64,000 bases of DNA from Streptomyces tubercidicus (GCF_027497495.1 NZ_CP114205.1:2666001-2730000), one strand, 5' to 3'. Positions 46,309 to 55,549 are shown, counted from the first letter of the stretch. The notes: generated from the letters alone by a model not told the origin. Translations and numbers: made by a program.

Positions 46309-48273
46309 ATGAAGGGAACGAAGGGGCGTCGCCGGTTCCTCGACTATCCGCGGCAGGGGCGAGAGGGCCCGCGCCGCTGGCTGCCGTCATGGCGCCAGTG
46401 GCTCGGTGCCCTCTCGCTCTGCGTTCTCGGCCTGGCCGGGCTGTTCGCCGTGGTCTACGCGAAGATCGACGTGCCCGACGAAAACGAACTGGCGCGCCAG
46501 CAAGCCACCGTCTATCACTGGTCGGACGGCAGCGACATGGTGAGCGTGGGCGCCGTCAACCGGCAGAACATCAGCCTCGACGAGATGCCCGACTCCGTCG
46601 AGAACGCCGCGATCTCCGCGGAGAACGCCGACTTCTACAGCGACTTCGGTATCTCGCTCCAAGGCATCGGCCGCGCCGTGCTCAGCATGGTCACCGGCGG
46701 GGACACCCAGGGCGGTTCCACCATCACCCAGCAGTATGTGAAGAACACCTATCTCTCACAGGACCAGACGCTCACCCGCAAGGTGAAGGAATTCATCATT
46801 TCGCTGAAGGTGCACAACGAGAAGTCCAAGCAAGACATTCTCCGCGGATACCTCAACACCAGCTGGTTCGGCCGCGATTCCTATGGAATCCAGGCCGCCG
46901 CCAATGCGTATTACGGCATTGACGCCAAGGACCTGAATCCCAGTCAGAGCGCCTTGCTGGCCGCCACGCTCAAGGGGTCGGAGCAGTACGATCCCGGGCT
47001 GAGCAAGGCCAATCACGCGCGGGCCGAGGCCCGCTGGAAGTGGATACTCGACCGGCAGGTCGCCACCGGGAAGATGAGCCGGGCGGAGCGGGCGAAGTAC
47101 CGCACGTTCCCGGAGCCCCGGAAGCTGTCGAAACCCACCAGCCAGGCCGGCCAGACCGGCTATCTCATCAATATCGCCAATAAGTTCATCAAGGCCGGCA
47201 CCGGACTGACCGACAAGGACCTGGCGCGCGGCGGCTATCAGATCTACACCACCTTCGACAAAAACCGCACCCAGCGCCTGGAAAAGGCCGTCAACAAGGT
47301 GCGCCGGGACACCATCGATCCGAAGCACCGCCGCGCCGACACCCATGTGCAATTCGGCGCGGCTTCCGTACGTCCCAAGGACGGGGCGATCCTCGCGCTG
47401 TACGGCGGCGTGGACGCCACCAAGCATTTCAACAACAACGCGGACACCTCGGCGGTCCCGGCCGGGTCCGCCTTCAAGCCGTTCGTGCTGGCGGCCGCGC
47501 TCCAGCAGCAGGCCGACGACGCCAGTGCATTCGGGGGCTCCCCGAAACCGACGGTGGGCCGCGAGCAGACCACGGCCGAGGATCTGTTCGCGGCCCTGGC
47601 CAAGGCCCAGAATCCGCCGTTCGTCGCGGCCGGGAAGAGCATCGGGCTGGAGCGGATCCGGGATGTCGCGGTGGACGCGGGGCTGCGCAAGGAGAGCATG
47701 GCGCAGCTGGAGCAGACCTTCCCGCTGGGCACCTCCGCGCCCAGCGCGATCCGGATGGCGAGCGCCTACACGACCTTCGCCAACGACGGGCTGCACCAGG
47801 AGCCGTACGCGGTGTCCAAGATGACCTACGACGGCAAGAAGGTGCCCGGCCTGAGCCGCCCCGAGGCCAAGCAGGTCCTCGATGCCGAGGTCGCCCAGGA
47901 GGTGTCAGGTGCCCTGCAGGGGGTGGCCCGGCGCGCCCTGCGGCCGTCGGACAAGCTGGACCTCAAGCAGACGGTGGCGGCCGGCGCCACGGAGCCGGGC
48001 GACCGGATGAAGTCGGCGTGGTTCATCGGCAGTCCGTCTGCCGGGCAGCCGGACCTCGGCCCCGCTCCCGGCACCGACGCGAGAAAGTGGAGCGACCTCG
48101 GCCGCGCCCCCCGCCCCGCGGACGGCAGCGAGCCGACCACCGCCGTCACCGTGTTCCGCAACAAGGCGGGCGCCCCCGCCCTGTTGCCGATGCAGGGCGT
48201 CGGCGGCGACAAGAGCGAGCTGGGGACGACGATCCCGCCGAAGATCTGGCGGGAGTATCAGCAGGGGTCGTGA
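46309..48273 (+). CDS. class A penicillin-binding protein with a degenerate transpeptidase domain
   Basis: A 654-residue membrane-anchored protein: a cytosolic basic N-terminus, one membrane helix (about residues 31-52), a GT51 glycosyltransferase domain (about residues 85-265; catalytic Glu105 in ENADFY, motif GGSTITQQYVKN, motif RKVKEF) and a C-terminal transpeptidase domain. The Ser-x-x-Lys motif is intact (SAFK, 387-390), but SxN has become AQN (433-435) and KTG has become AAGA (557-560). The GT half has less GC-biased codons than its neighbours. It likely polymerises glycan without classical crosslinking. Confidence 0.85.
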   Translation: MKGTKGRRRFLDYPRQGREGPRRWLPSWRQWLGALSLCVLGLAGLFAVVYAKIDVPDENELARQQATVYHWSDGSDMVSVGAVNRQNISLDEMPDSVENAAISAENADFYSDFGISLQGIGRAVLSMVTGGDTQGGSTITQQYVKNTYLSQDQTLTRKVKEFIISLKVHNEKSKQDILRGYLNTSWFGRDSYGIQAAANAYYGIDAKDLNPSQSALLAATLKGSEQYDPGLSKANHARAEARWKWILDRQVATGKMSRAERAKYRTFPEPRKLSKPTSQAGQTGYLINIANKFIKAGTGLTDKDLARGGYQIYTTFDKNRTQRLEKAVNKVRRDTIDPKHRRADTHVQFGAASVRPKDGAILALYGGVDATKHFNNNADTSAVPAGSAFKPFVLAAALQQQADDASAFGGSPKPTVGREQTTAEDLFAALAKAQNPPFVAAGKSIGLERIRDVAVDAGLRKESMAQLEQTFPLGTSAPSAIRMASAYTTFANDGLHQEPYAVSKMTYDGKKVPGLSRPEAKQVLDAEVAQEVSGALQGVARRALRPSDKLDLKQTVAAGATEPGDRMKSAWFIGSPSAGQPDLGPAPGTDARKWSDLGRAPRPADGSEPTTAVTVFRNKAGAPALLPMQGVGGDKSELGTTIPPKIWREYQQGS

Positions 48274-48278
48274 CACGG

Positions 48279-48309
48279 GCGGGCGCCCGGCTGCCGGCCG
48301 GGCGCCCGC
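48279..48309. terminator. hairpin between the PBP and deformylase genes
   Basis: 12-base arms (48279-48290 and 48298-48309) between convergent genes. Confidence 0.65.
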
Positions 48310-48314
48310 GCGTC

Positions 48315-48959
48315 TCAGTCGTTGGCGACGACGGGGTAGCGCGGCTCCCGCTCGGCCATCTGCTTCAGCGCGTCCTTGCGCTCCCGCTTGCTGAGCCGGT
48401 CGATGTACAGGTAGCCGTAGAGGTGATCCGTCTCGTGCTGGAGGCAGCGGGCGAAGTAGCCGGTGCCCCGGATCGCGACCGTCTCGCCCTTGGCGTCCTG
48501 GCCGCGGACCACGGCGTAGTCGGGGCGGGGCAGCTCGGCGTAGGCACCGGGCACGGACAGACAGCCCTCGTTGGAGTCGTCCAGGATCCGGCGCTCGGCG
48601 GGCAGCTCGTCCAGTACGGGGTTGCAGACCGCCCCGACATGCCGGACGCCCTCGTCGTCCAGGCAGTCGTAGACGAAGACCTTCAGGTCCACCCCGATCT
48701 GGTTGGCGGCCAGGCCCACGCCCTCGGCGGTGCGCTGGCTGGCGAACATGTCGTCGATGAGCCGGCCGAGCTCGTCGTCGAACGCCGTGACGTCCTTGCA
48801 CTCCTTGTGGAGCACCGGATTGCCGACGACCGTGATCGGCCGGGAGGTGCCGCGCTCGCGGTGGGCCGTCTCCCGCTCCTCGGCGTCCGTGACGTCGTCG
48901 ATGAATTCCTCGTCCACGCGCTGGTCACCGTCTTGATCAAACACAGGCTGCTGGGCCAT
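48315..48959 (-). CDS. def: peptide deformylase
   Basis: A 214-residue metal hydrolase that removes the formyl group from new proteins. The three family motifs are GLAANQIGV (residues 82-90), EGCLS with metal ligand Cys133, and HETDH with His175, catalytic Glu176 and His179. An acidic extension of about 40 residues precedes the catalytic domain. ATG start MAQQPVFDQ. Convergent with the PBP gene. Confidence 0.96.
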   Translation of the reverse strand: MAQQPVFDQDGDQRVDEEFIDDVTDAEERETAHRERGTSRPITVVGNPVLHKECKDVTAFDDELGRLIDDMFASQRTAEGVGLAANQIGVDLKVFVYDCLDDEGVRHVGAVCNPVLDELPAERRILDDSNEGCLSVPGAYAELPRPDYAVVRGQDAKGETVAIRGTGYFARCLQHETDHLYGYLYIDRLSKRERKDALKQMAEREPRYPVVAND

Positions 48960-49027
48960 CTCCGCCGTACGCCTTCCTGAAAACCCTGAATAGTCGCCCT
49001 ACAGCCTACGGGGGCGCGGCCGGGCCC

Positions 49028-50014
49028 TCAGCAGACCTCTTCGAGATCACGCCATTCCCGGGTGTCCGGGCTGTCCGCGACCCAGCCGTCCAGCAGGCCG
49101 CGCACCAGGGCGGACGGCGCCGCGATACCGCACTCGCGCTCCGGCACCCACAGCGAACCGGAGCCCGTGGTGCGGTGGCCGAGCGGGCCGGGGTGGCCGG
49201 GCTCACTGTGGTCGTGCGGGTCGAGATGCTCGCCCTCGCCCTCGTCGCTGGGCATCCGGCTCTCCGAGCACGTACGGCACAGCAGCCGCACCGAGGACGA
49301 CCAGTCCTCGGCGGCGAAGCCCGCATCGGCCGCCAGCCGCTCCAGGGCGTCCCGGTCGGCCTCCGTGGCGGCCTCCAGGAGCACCACCCAGGTGGGGACC
49401 GGGGAGGGCGCCCACAGCTCGATCTCGTCGAAGACCGGGTAGGAGGGTCCCGCTGCGGTCGTGCGCTCGCCGTGCGGGACGCCGTCGTGCAGCACCACCT
49501 CGCCCCAGCGCCGCCCGGAGGACGGCAGCGGGATCGACAGCACCTCGATACGGGCCGGGTCCAGCCGGCGGCCCCAGACGACCTCGGCCTCGCCCTCCGG
49601 GGAGAGCCGGACCGCGGCGCTGCCCAGGGCCATACCGAGCGGTTCGCCGGTCGGGGAACCGCCGCCGGGGACCTTGAGGCCGTACGCCTGCCAGGCGCGG
49701 CGGGCCAGCGGCCAGTCCTGCAGGGCGGTGGCGGCGATGCCGACGTTCCACCAGTCGGGGGCCCCGCTCTCCCGGTCCAGCAGCGCGACCGCGCGCAGTC
49801 CGGCGGCCCGTGCCTGTTCCCAGTCGTGCCGGAACTTGTGCAGCAGGGCCAGGTTGAACCAGGACTCCGAGAGCCACGGCTCCATGTCCGCGGCGCGGGT
49901 CAGCAGCGCTCCCGCGTCCTCGTAACGGCCGTCGCCGATCAGCGTGAAAGCCCGGTCGGTCGCCTGCCGCCACGAGGCGGAGGGCCGATGCCGTACCTTG
50001 CCGAAGATCCTCAC
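49028..50014 (-). CDS. tetratricopeptide-repeat protein
   Basis: A 328-residue cytosolic protein. TPR-like helices occupy about residues 15-120 (AFTLIGDGRYEDAGALLTRAADMEPWLSESWFNLALLHKFRHDWEQARAAGLRAV). The rest is a domain of unknown type with CRTC (a possible zinc site) and DPHDHSEPGHPG (His-rich). No enzyme motif is seen. The GTG at 50014 (VRIFGKVRHRP) is chosen; an open frame continues upstream to 50215 but has no good ribosome site. Conserved near sigR in Streptomyces, role unknown. Confidence 0.78.
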   Translation of the reverse strand: MRIFGKVRHRPSASWRQATDRAFTLIGDGRYEDAGALLTRAADMEPWLSESWFNLALLHKFRHDWEQARAAGLRAVALLDRESGAPDWWNVGIAATALQDWPLARRAWQAYGLKVPGGGSPTGEPLGMALGSAAVRLSPEGEAEVVWGRRLDPARIEVLSIPLPSSGRRWGEVVLHDGVPHGERTTAAGPSYPVFDEIELWAPSPVPTWVVLLEAATEADRDALERLAADAGFAAEDWSSSVRLLCRTCSESRMPSDEGEGEHLDPHDHSEPGHPGPLGHRTTGSGSLWVPERECGIAAPSALVRGLLDGWVADSPDTREWRDLEEVC

Positions 50015-50381
50015 GATTCCCGCCTGCTGGTTGCTCTTGATGCCGCTGAGGTGGGGTCCCGAGCGGCGTCCGGGGCTTCTGGGGGCCCACTCGACAACCT
50101 GCCACAGATTGCCGCCGGGCTCAGCCCGGTTTGCCGGTCCCCCTGCGGCTCCTTGCCCTTCGCCGACCCCCTGAACCCCCTGAAAGGGGCTTCCTTCGCA
50201 TCCAACCATGCCCATCTCGGAGGCCGCTCATTACCCATGGGTTCCACGACCTCCGGGGCTCGGTGAGGGCGTGGCGGCGGGGGTGTGGCGGCTGGGGCGG
50301 ACGGGGCGGATGGGGCGTTCGCGGGGTGCCGTCGGGCGCCGGGTGCCGGGCGTATCCGGCATTGTCGGGACATAGAGGGTG

Positions 50382-50438
50382 CGAGGGCTCTGCCTAGCCG
50401 CGAGGGCTCTACCTAGCCATGAGGGCTCTACCTAGCCG
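50382..50438. repeat. 19-bp tandem repeat at the end of the HD gene
   Basis: Three copies of a 19-bp unit of the form CGAGGGCTCTACCTAGCCG; the last copy covers the stop codon of the HD-domain gene. Confidence 0.85.
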
Positions 50439-51792
50439 TGAGGCCGCCGCAGGCCAGGACCCTGGCCAGCGCCTCGACGACCCGGGGCTCGTGGTCCCGC
50501 GCGGTGGACAGTCGCAGCCGCTCCAGCGCGCGCAGCGGGCCGCCCGGCCCCGCGGACTCCCCCGCCAGGTCGTCGTAGGCGTTGACGGTCCGGACGATAC
50601 GTGCCGTGACGGGCTGCTCGCGGTACGGATCGGCCTGTCGCTCGACGATCACCGCGACCTCGGCGGGGACACCGGTCTGCCGGACCACCGCGCCGCCCAG
50701 CAGCGCGATCCGGCGCTGTTCGGCGGGCGGCAGCGGCGCGGTCGCCCCGTCGGGCACCGGGTCCAGCAGCGAGAGCTGGCCGATGTCATGCATCAGCGCG
50801 GCATGTTCGAGCACGTCCAGATCCGGTGCGTTCAGGCCGAGTTCACGGCCCACGGCACGGCTGAGCGCGGCCACCCTGCGGGCATGGCCGTGCGGGGTGT
50901 AACCGGCGATCTCGGTGGAACGGGCCAGCGAGGCGATGGTCTGGCCGTAGGTGGCGCGGACCGCCGCGAACCGGCGGAAGGCGAACTGGGTCAGCAGCAG
51001 CGGCAGACAGAACACCGGCAGCGCCCACAGCCCGGCGACCGCGGTGGCCAGCGAGATCACCACCCCGGTGGCACAGACCGCAGAGCCGATGCCGAGCAGC
51101 GCCCGCAACTCGTCGCGCAACAGCGGCCCGTACGGCCAGCCGGTGCGGGCACGGGCGAGCGCGGCCACCAGGACCGCGTCACACAGCGCGGTCAGTGCCA
51201 GCAGAGCGATCAGGAAGAACGGGTAGACCGGGCCGGAGGCCACCCAGGAGCCCAGCGTCCCGGTGTTGTAGAGGGGCTGGAAGCAGGTGGCGGCGAAGCC
51301 GGTGGTCAGCACCCGGCGTGCGAGAGGGGCGAGCGCCGGTCCCTGCCCCCGCGCGAGCCGCGGAACGGTGCCGACCAGACCGGCCGCCAGGACCACGGTC
51401 ACGACCTGGAGGACGCCATGGGTCGTGGGCCGTCCGCCGGCCTCACCGAGCAGGGCGTAGGCGAGCGCACCGGCCGCGCCGAGCGGTGCGCCTTCCCGCG
51501 CCCCCGGCACCCGTACGCCCCCGGCCGCCGGGGCGGGCCCCTGCCCCACCAGCTCGCCGACCGTGATCAGCACCCCGAAGGCCAGCGCGATCCCGGGCTC
51601 GGCCAGGCCGTCCCACAGCGTGCGGCCCAGCGACCAGCACGCCAGCGCGGCGGCCGGGGCGTAGACCGCGGCGATGACGGCGCTGCCGCAGGCGCCCGGC
51701 ACGGTGAGGCGCGGGGCGCCGGGCGCGGGGGCCCGGTCCGCCGGGCGCCCGGCCGGCCGGATGCGCCGGGGCTCCTCCGCGGCGCCGCTCAC
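50428..51792 (-). CDS. HD-domain membrane protein without the GYP motif
   Basis: A 454-residue protein with about eight membrane helices (residues 30-260), followed by an HD phosphohydrolase-like domain. The HD pair is present (LEHAALMHDIGQLSLLDP), but the HHExxDGxGYP block of c-di-GMP phosphodiesterases is replaced by VERQADPYREQ. So the catalytic type differs from its neighbour. The GTG start (VSGAAEEPRR) overlaps the stop of the HD-GYP gene (GTGA). The two genes form a coupled pair next to rsrA. Confidence 0.8.
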   Translation of the reverse strand: MSGAAEEPRRIRPAGRPADRAPAPGAPRLTVPGACGSAVIAAVYAPAAALACWSLGRTLWDGLAEPGIALAFGVLITVGELVGQGPAPAAGGVRVPGAREGAPLGAAGALAYALLGEAGGRPTTHGVLQVVTVVLAAGLVGTVPRLARGQGPALAPLARRVLTTGFAATCFQPLYNTGTLGSWVASGPVYPFFLIALLALTALCDAVLVAALARARTGWPYGPLLRDELRALLGIGSAVCATGVVISLATAVAGLWALPVFCLPLLLTQFAFRRFAAVRATYGQTIASLARSTEIAGYTPHGHARRVAALSRAVGRELGLNAPDLDVLEHAALMHDIGQLSLLDPVPDGATAPLPPAEQRRIALLGGAVVRQTGVPAEVAVIVERQADPYREQPVTARIVRTVNAYDDLAGESAGPGGPLRALERLRLSTARDHEPRVVEALARVLACGGLTAR

Positions 51793-53282
51793 CGGCCACC
51801 GTCCCGCCCGGCGCGTTCGGGCCACGGCACCGGCACGACGGGGACGGGCTCCACCGGGACCGGGTCCACCGGCACGGGCTCCACCGGGACGGGCTCCACC
51901 GGCGCGGGCGCCCCGCCCCCGGCCTCCTGCGGTTGCCTGCCGCCCCGCCCGGACCGCCCCGTGGCGGGCTCCGCGTCCGCCGCCGTCACCACGTCCGGAT
52001 GCCAGCCGTAGCGGTCAAGCGAGGCCAGCAGCGCGCGGACCATCCGCGGATCGAACTGTGTGCCGGCGCACTTGCGCAGCTCCGCGACGGCCACCGGCAC
52101 CGGCCGGGCCCGGCGGTAGGAACGGGTCGAGGTCATCGCGTCGAAGGCGTCCGCGACCGCCACCACCCGTGCCACCTCCGGGATCTGATGCCCTGTCAGC
52201 CCGTAGGGGTAGCCGCTGCCGTCCAGTCGCTCATGGTGGTGCAGGATCGCCGCCCGCGCCTCCTCCAGGAAGCCGATGCCGCGCACGATCTCGTGCCCGT
52301 ACTCCGGGTGCAGCTCGATGACCCGGCGCTCCTGTGGGGTCAGCGGCCCGTCCTTGCGCAACAGCCGGGTGGGGACGCCGAGTTTGCCGACGTCGTGCAG
52401 GATGCCGGCGAACCGCAGCGCCTCCATCCGGTCCTCCGGCAGGCCCAGCTCCCGGGCGATCATCACCGAGGCGCGCCCGACCCGCTCGCTGTGCCCGCGG
52501 GTGTAGCGGTCCTTGATGTCCACGGCCTGGACGAGGGCGCGGATGGTGGCCCGATGGGCGGCGCGTTCCCGGTGGTACCGGTCGAAGACCCAGCAGGAGA
52601 GGTACATCGGCAGCAGCACCAGCAGCGCCGCCGGCGGCCCGTACGAGCTGCGCCACAGGACCGCCATCATCAACCCGGCCAGGCCGTGCACCAGTTGCGG
52701 CCCCAGCGAGCGGGCCAGCAGCCCGCGCCAGGCGGTGCGGACGGGGTGCCGCTCGGCGGTGGCCAGCACCCCGCCGCCGAGTACCGCGAGCACCGCGCAG
52801 AAGGTGGCCGCGGCCGCCGCGGCCGGCAGCAGCACCAGGGGGAACTGCGGTGCGGACAGCGGGTGTTGGCCGAGGGCCCGGAACACCTGGGCGGCGGCCC
52901 AGCAGGCGAGACCCAGCTCGGCGGCGTGCCAGACCCGGCGGGCGGCGGCGAAGCGCGGCTCGGCCGGTGCGCTCAGCGCGCCGGGGACGGCGGCCAGCGC
53001 GGCCAGCGGCGGCGGCAGCAGAAAGGCCCCGGCGAGCAGAACGGGGCTGGCCCATCCGGCGGGGAAGCCCCCCGATGCCCCGGCGGCCGTGCCGTACGGG
53101 ACCCGGCCGCCCGGCGGCGGGCGGCGGCGCAGCTGTTCGCACAGTCCGTACAGGGTGGCCAGGGCGAGGGCACTGCTCCAGGGGGCGTCGGCGCCGAGCC
53201 CCGCGGCGGGGGCGGCACACAGCGCCGCGGCCAGCGCGGCGCAGCCGATATACCCTCGTGCGGCCGCCGGAAGTCCTCGCAT
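51789..53282 (-). CDS. HD-GYP domain membrane protein
   Basis: A 497-residue membrane protein. About eight helices (residues 1-240) are followed by a complete HD-GYP domain: DRYTRGHSERVG, FAGILHDVGKLG and HHHERLDGSGYPYGL. HD-GYP enzymes usually hydrolyse c-di-GMP; whether this one does is inferred. The C-terminal tail is a PVEPV repeat from a 15-bp minisatellite. The ATG at 53282 (MRGLPAAARG) has GGAGGCG upstream; longer starts are less likely. Confidence 0.82.
   Translation of the reverse strand: MRGLPAAARGYIGCAALAAALCAAPAAGLGADAPWSSALALATLYGLCEQLRRRPPPGGRVPYGTAAGASGGFPAGWASPVLLAGAFLLPPPLAALAAVPGALSAPAEPRFAAARRVWHAAELGLACWAAAQVFRALGQHPLSAPQFPLVLLPAAAAAATFCAVLAVLGGGVLATAERHPVRTAWRGLLARSLGPQLVHGLAGLMMAVLWRSSYGPPAALLVLLPMYLSCWVFDRYHRERAAHRATIRALVQAVDIKDRYTRGHSERVGRASVMIARELGLPEDRMEALRFAGILHDVGKLGVPTRLLRKDGPLTPQERRVIELHPEYGHEIVRGIGFLEEARAAILHHHERLDGSGYPYGLTGHQIPEVARVVAVADAFDAMTSTRSYRRARPVPVAVAELRKCAGTQFDPRMVRALLASLDRYGWHPDVVTAADAEPATGRSGRGGRQPQEAGGGAPAPVEPVPVEPVPVDPVPVEPVPVVPVPWPERAGRDGGR
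51849..51908. repeat. 15-bp minisatellite coding for a PVEPV tail
   Basis: Four 15-bp units related to CTCCACCGGGACGGG inside the HD-GYP gene, giving the C-terminal VEPVPVEPV(PV) tail. Unit length is a multiple of three, so copy number can change without frameshift. Confidence 0.85.
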
Positions 53283-53463
53283 CGCGCCTCCTCGCCCTGC
53301 CCACCGCTCCCCCGGGCTCGTGCGGAGCCGGGGCCCGGTCGCGCCGCATCCGCAGTGCGCTCGGGTCGGTGAGAATAGAGGGGCCGGGGCGCCGGGGAAG
53401 GCGGATCGGCGGATCGGGCGGGACGAGGGCCCCGCCACTCACCCCTTGGGGTGATGTGCCGCG

Positions 53464-53877
53464 TTATTCGGCCCGTGCAGCCCCGGTACGTGCATCGGTG
53501 GAGCCGGTCGCGTCGGCCGGACCGGTCCCCTCCTCCGCCGCGGACGCCGCGGCGTCCTCCTGCGCGCGCTCGGCCTGTTCCTTCTTGGCCTGTTCGAACA
53601 CGCTCACCTCGGGGACGGTCTCCCCGGCCCGGATGAGCTCGATCCGGCCCATGACCTTGGAACGCAGATCGCTGGGGACGTCGTCATGGCCGCAGCAGCG
53701 CTTGACGAGCTTCTTGACGGCCTGCTCCAGGCCGTACTTCTCCAGGCACGGCGAGCACTCGTCGAGATGCACCTGGAAGTCTGCGCACTCCCCGGCGGGC
53801 ATCTCCCGGTCGAGATACTCGTAGAGGTGGTCAAGGACCTCTGAGCAGTCCTTCTCGTGCGGCTCTCCGCAGCTCAT
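53464..53877 (-). CDS. rsrA: redox-sensitive anti-sigma factor of SigR
   Basis: A 137-residue zinc-binding anti-sigma factor. All key residues of S. coelicolor RsrA are at the same numbers: Cys3, Cys11, Cys31, His37, Cys41, Cys44, Cys61 and Cys62. Cys11, His37, Cys41 and Cys44 form the ZAS zinc site; disulfide stress oxidises the cysteines, releases zinc and frees SigR. The C-terminal tail is Ala/Glu-rich. The ATG overlaps the sigR stop (ATGA), so the pair is coupled. Confidence 0.97.
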   Translation of the reverse strand: MSCGEPHEKDCSEVLDHLYEYLDREMPAGECADFQVHLDECSPCLEKYGLEQAVKKLVKRCCGHDDVPSDLRSKVMGRIELIRAGETVPEVSVFEQAKKEQAERAQEDAAASAAEEGTGPADATGSTDARTGAARAE

Positions 53878-54569
53878 GATCCCGAGCCTTTCCGGTCGTG
53901 CGCGTCCGACGTCTGCGCGGCCTGCGGGTCACCGGCCGCCGCCCCCGCCGGGACCAGCCCGCGCTCACGGGCGTAATCCTCCAGCATGCCCCGCAGTTGG
54001 CGCCGGCCACGGTGCAGACGGGACATCACCGTGCCGATGGGGGTCCCCATGATGTCGGCGATCTCCTTGTACGCAAAGCCCTCCACGTCCGCCAGGTACA
54101 CCGCGATACGGAATTCCTCGGGGATCGCCTGGAGCGCGGCCTTCACGTCCGAGTCGGGGAGGTGGTCGAGCGCCTGCGACTCGGCCGAGCGCAGCCCGGT
54201 CGACATATGTGACTCGGCGCGCGCCAGCTGCCAGTCCTCGATCTCCTCGGCGGCACTGCGCTGGGGCTCACGCTGCTTCTTGCGGTAGGAGTTGATGAAG
54301 GTGTTCGTGAGGATGCGGTAGAGCCAGGCCTTGAGGTTGGTGCCCTCCCGGAACTGGTGGAAGGACGCATACGCCTTGGCGTACATCTCCTGCACCAGGT
54401 CCTCCGCGTCGGCCGGATTGCGCGTCATGCGCAGCGCGGCGGAGTACATCTGGTCCAGGAAGGTGAGCGCGTCCCGCTCGAAGCGCGCATTGCGCTCGGC
54501 GGCGCTCTCCTGGGCCTGCTCCTGCGCCGTGCCGTCGGTCCCTGCGTCGGTACCGGTGACCGGACCCAC
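53874..54569 (-). CDS. sigR: RNA polymerase ECF sigma factor SigR
   Basis: A 231-residue ECF sigma factor for thiol-oxidative stress. Region 2 ([37 protein letters not shown]) and region 4 ([56 protein letters not shown]) are complete. The GTG at 54569 ([13 protein letters not shown]) matches the start of the stable S. coelicolor SigR form; an in-frame extension upstream gives the longer SigR'. SigR targets include thioredoxin and mycothiol genes, and itself. Confidence 0.95.
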   Translation of the reverse strand: MGPVTGTDAGTDGTAQEQAQESAAERNARFERDALTFLDQMYSAALRMTRNPADAEDLVQEMYAKAYASFHQFREGTNLKAWLYRILTNTFINSYRKKQREPQRSAAEEIEDWQLARAESHMSTGLRSAESQALDHLPDSDVKAALQAIPEEFRIAVYLADVEGFAYKEIADIMGTPIGTVMSRLHRGRRQLRGMLEDYARERGLVPAGAAAGDPQAAQTSDAHDRKGSGS

Positions 54570-54746
54570 CTCCTCCAACACCGTCACGGATCCGGATGCG
54601 GACCCACCCGATTCGGAGAATAGACGACGATCCGGTGCGGCCGCCGCTCCAGCCAGGGCGGGCTGCGTGACCTGCATCTGCGACCACGGCAGGTCGGCGG
54701 CGGCCGGGCGGGCCGGGCAAGCGATTCCCATGCGGCGGACTCCCAT
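54570..54746 (-). other. N-terminal extension giving the SigR' form
   Basis: The sigR frame is open upstream to an ATG at 54746 ([13 protein letters not shown]), adding 59 residues. S. coelicolor makes a similar 55-residue-extended, unstable SigR' from the stress-induced promoter. Presence of the SigR promoter just upstream of this ATG supports the same design here. Confidence 0.75.
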
Positions 54747-54789
54747 TCCTCATGCTTCACCGGACGTACTCGACTGCTACGCCTCGCAC

Positions 54790-54816
54790 AACAGCCGTAT
54801 CCGCCGCGGCATTCCC
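54790..54816 (-). promoter_or_regulatory. SigR-dependent promoter of sigR
   Basis: On the minus strand GGGAAT (54816-54811) is followed after exactly 18 bp by GTT (54792-54790), the SigR promoter pattern. The expected start is about 38 bp before the SigR' ATG, matching the autoinducible sigRp2. Confidence 0.85.
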
Positions 54817-54923
54817 GATCCGGTGTCATGGCTTCGGACGGACGCGCTGGGGCGGATCGGCCGCGGCCGGACCCGCTGCGGCGGGACGAGCCGGGGACGG
54901 ACGGGCCGCGGACGGACGACGGG

Positions 54924-54952
54924 TTGACAAAGCCGCTTGCCGGTTCGGCAAT
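54924..54952 (+). promoter_or_regulatory. promoter of the XRE-cupin gene, likely leaderless
   Basis: TTGACA (54924-54929) and GGCAAT (54947-54952) are 17 bp apart. Seven bases after the -10 comes the GTG start codon at 54959, so transcription would begin at or next to it. -35 is perfect, -10 is weak. Confidence 0.5.
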
Positions 54953-54958
54953 AGAAGG

Positions 54959-55549
54959 GTGAACGACGACCACGCACACGAGCGCGTGCTCTCCGAGGTG
55001 GGCCCGCGGCTGCGGCGGCTGCGCCAGGAGCGCGGGGTGACGCTGACCGCGCTCTCCGAGGCGACCGGCATCTCGGTGAGCACCCTGTCGCGCCTGGAGT
55101 CCGGCGGCCGCAAGGCCACCCTCGAACTGCTGCTGCCGCTGGCGCAGGCCCATCAGGTGCCGCTGGACGAGCTGGTGGGGGCGCCGGAGGTCGGCGATCC
55201 ACGGGTGCGGGCGGCACCGATGCGGCTGGGTGACAAGACGGCCATCCCGCTGACCCGTCAGCCGGGCGCGCTGCAGGCGTTCAAGCTGATCCTGGACCCC
55301 GTCGGCGGCCCGCGCGAGCAGCGCGTCCACGAGGGCTACGAGTGGCTGTACGTGCTGTCCGGGCGGCTGCGGCTGCTGCTCGCCGACCGCGATGTGGAGC
55401 TGCGGGCCGGGGAGGCGGCGGAGTTCGACACCCGGCTGCCGCACTGGTTCGGCCCGGCGGGCGACGAGCCGGTGGAGCTGCTGAGCCTCTTCGGCAGACA
55501 GGGCGAGCGGATGCATATCCGGGCCCGCCCGCGCGGACAGGACGGCTGA
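54959..55549 (+). CDS. XRE-HTH and cupin domain transcriptional regulator
   Basis: A 196-residue regulator: N-terminal HTH_XRE (LRRLRQERGVTLTALSEATGISVSTLSRLESGGRKATLELLLPLAQ, about residues 16-61) and a C-terminal cupin sensor (HEGYEWLYVLSGRLRLLLADRDVELRAGEAAEFDTRLPHWF, about residues 125-165). This PuuR-like layout senses small polar molecules. Starts with GTG and probably has no leader. Divergent from sigR. Confidence 0.88.
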   Translation: MNDDHAHERVLSEVGPRLRRLRQERGVTLTALSEATGISVSTLSRLESGGRKATLELLLPLAQAHQVPLDELVGAPEVGDPRVRAAPMRLGDKTAIPLTRQPGALQAFKLILDPVGGPREQRVHEGYEWLYVLSGRLRLLLADRDVELRAGEAAEFDTRLPHWFGPAGDEPVELLSLFGRQGERMHIRARPRGQDG

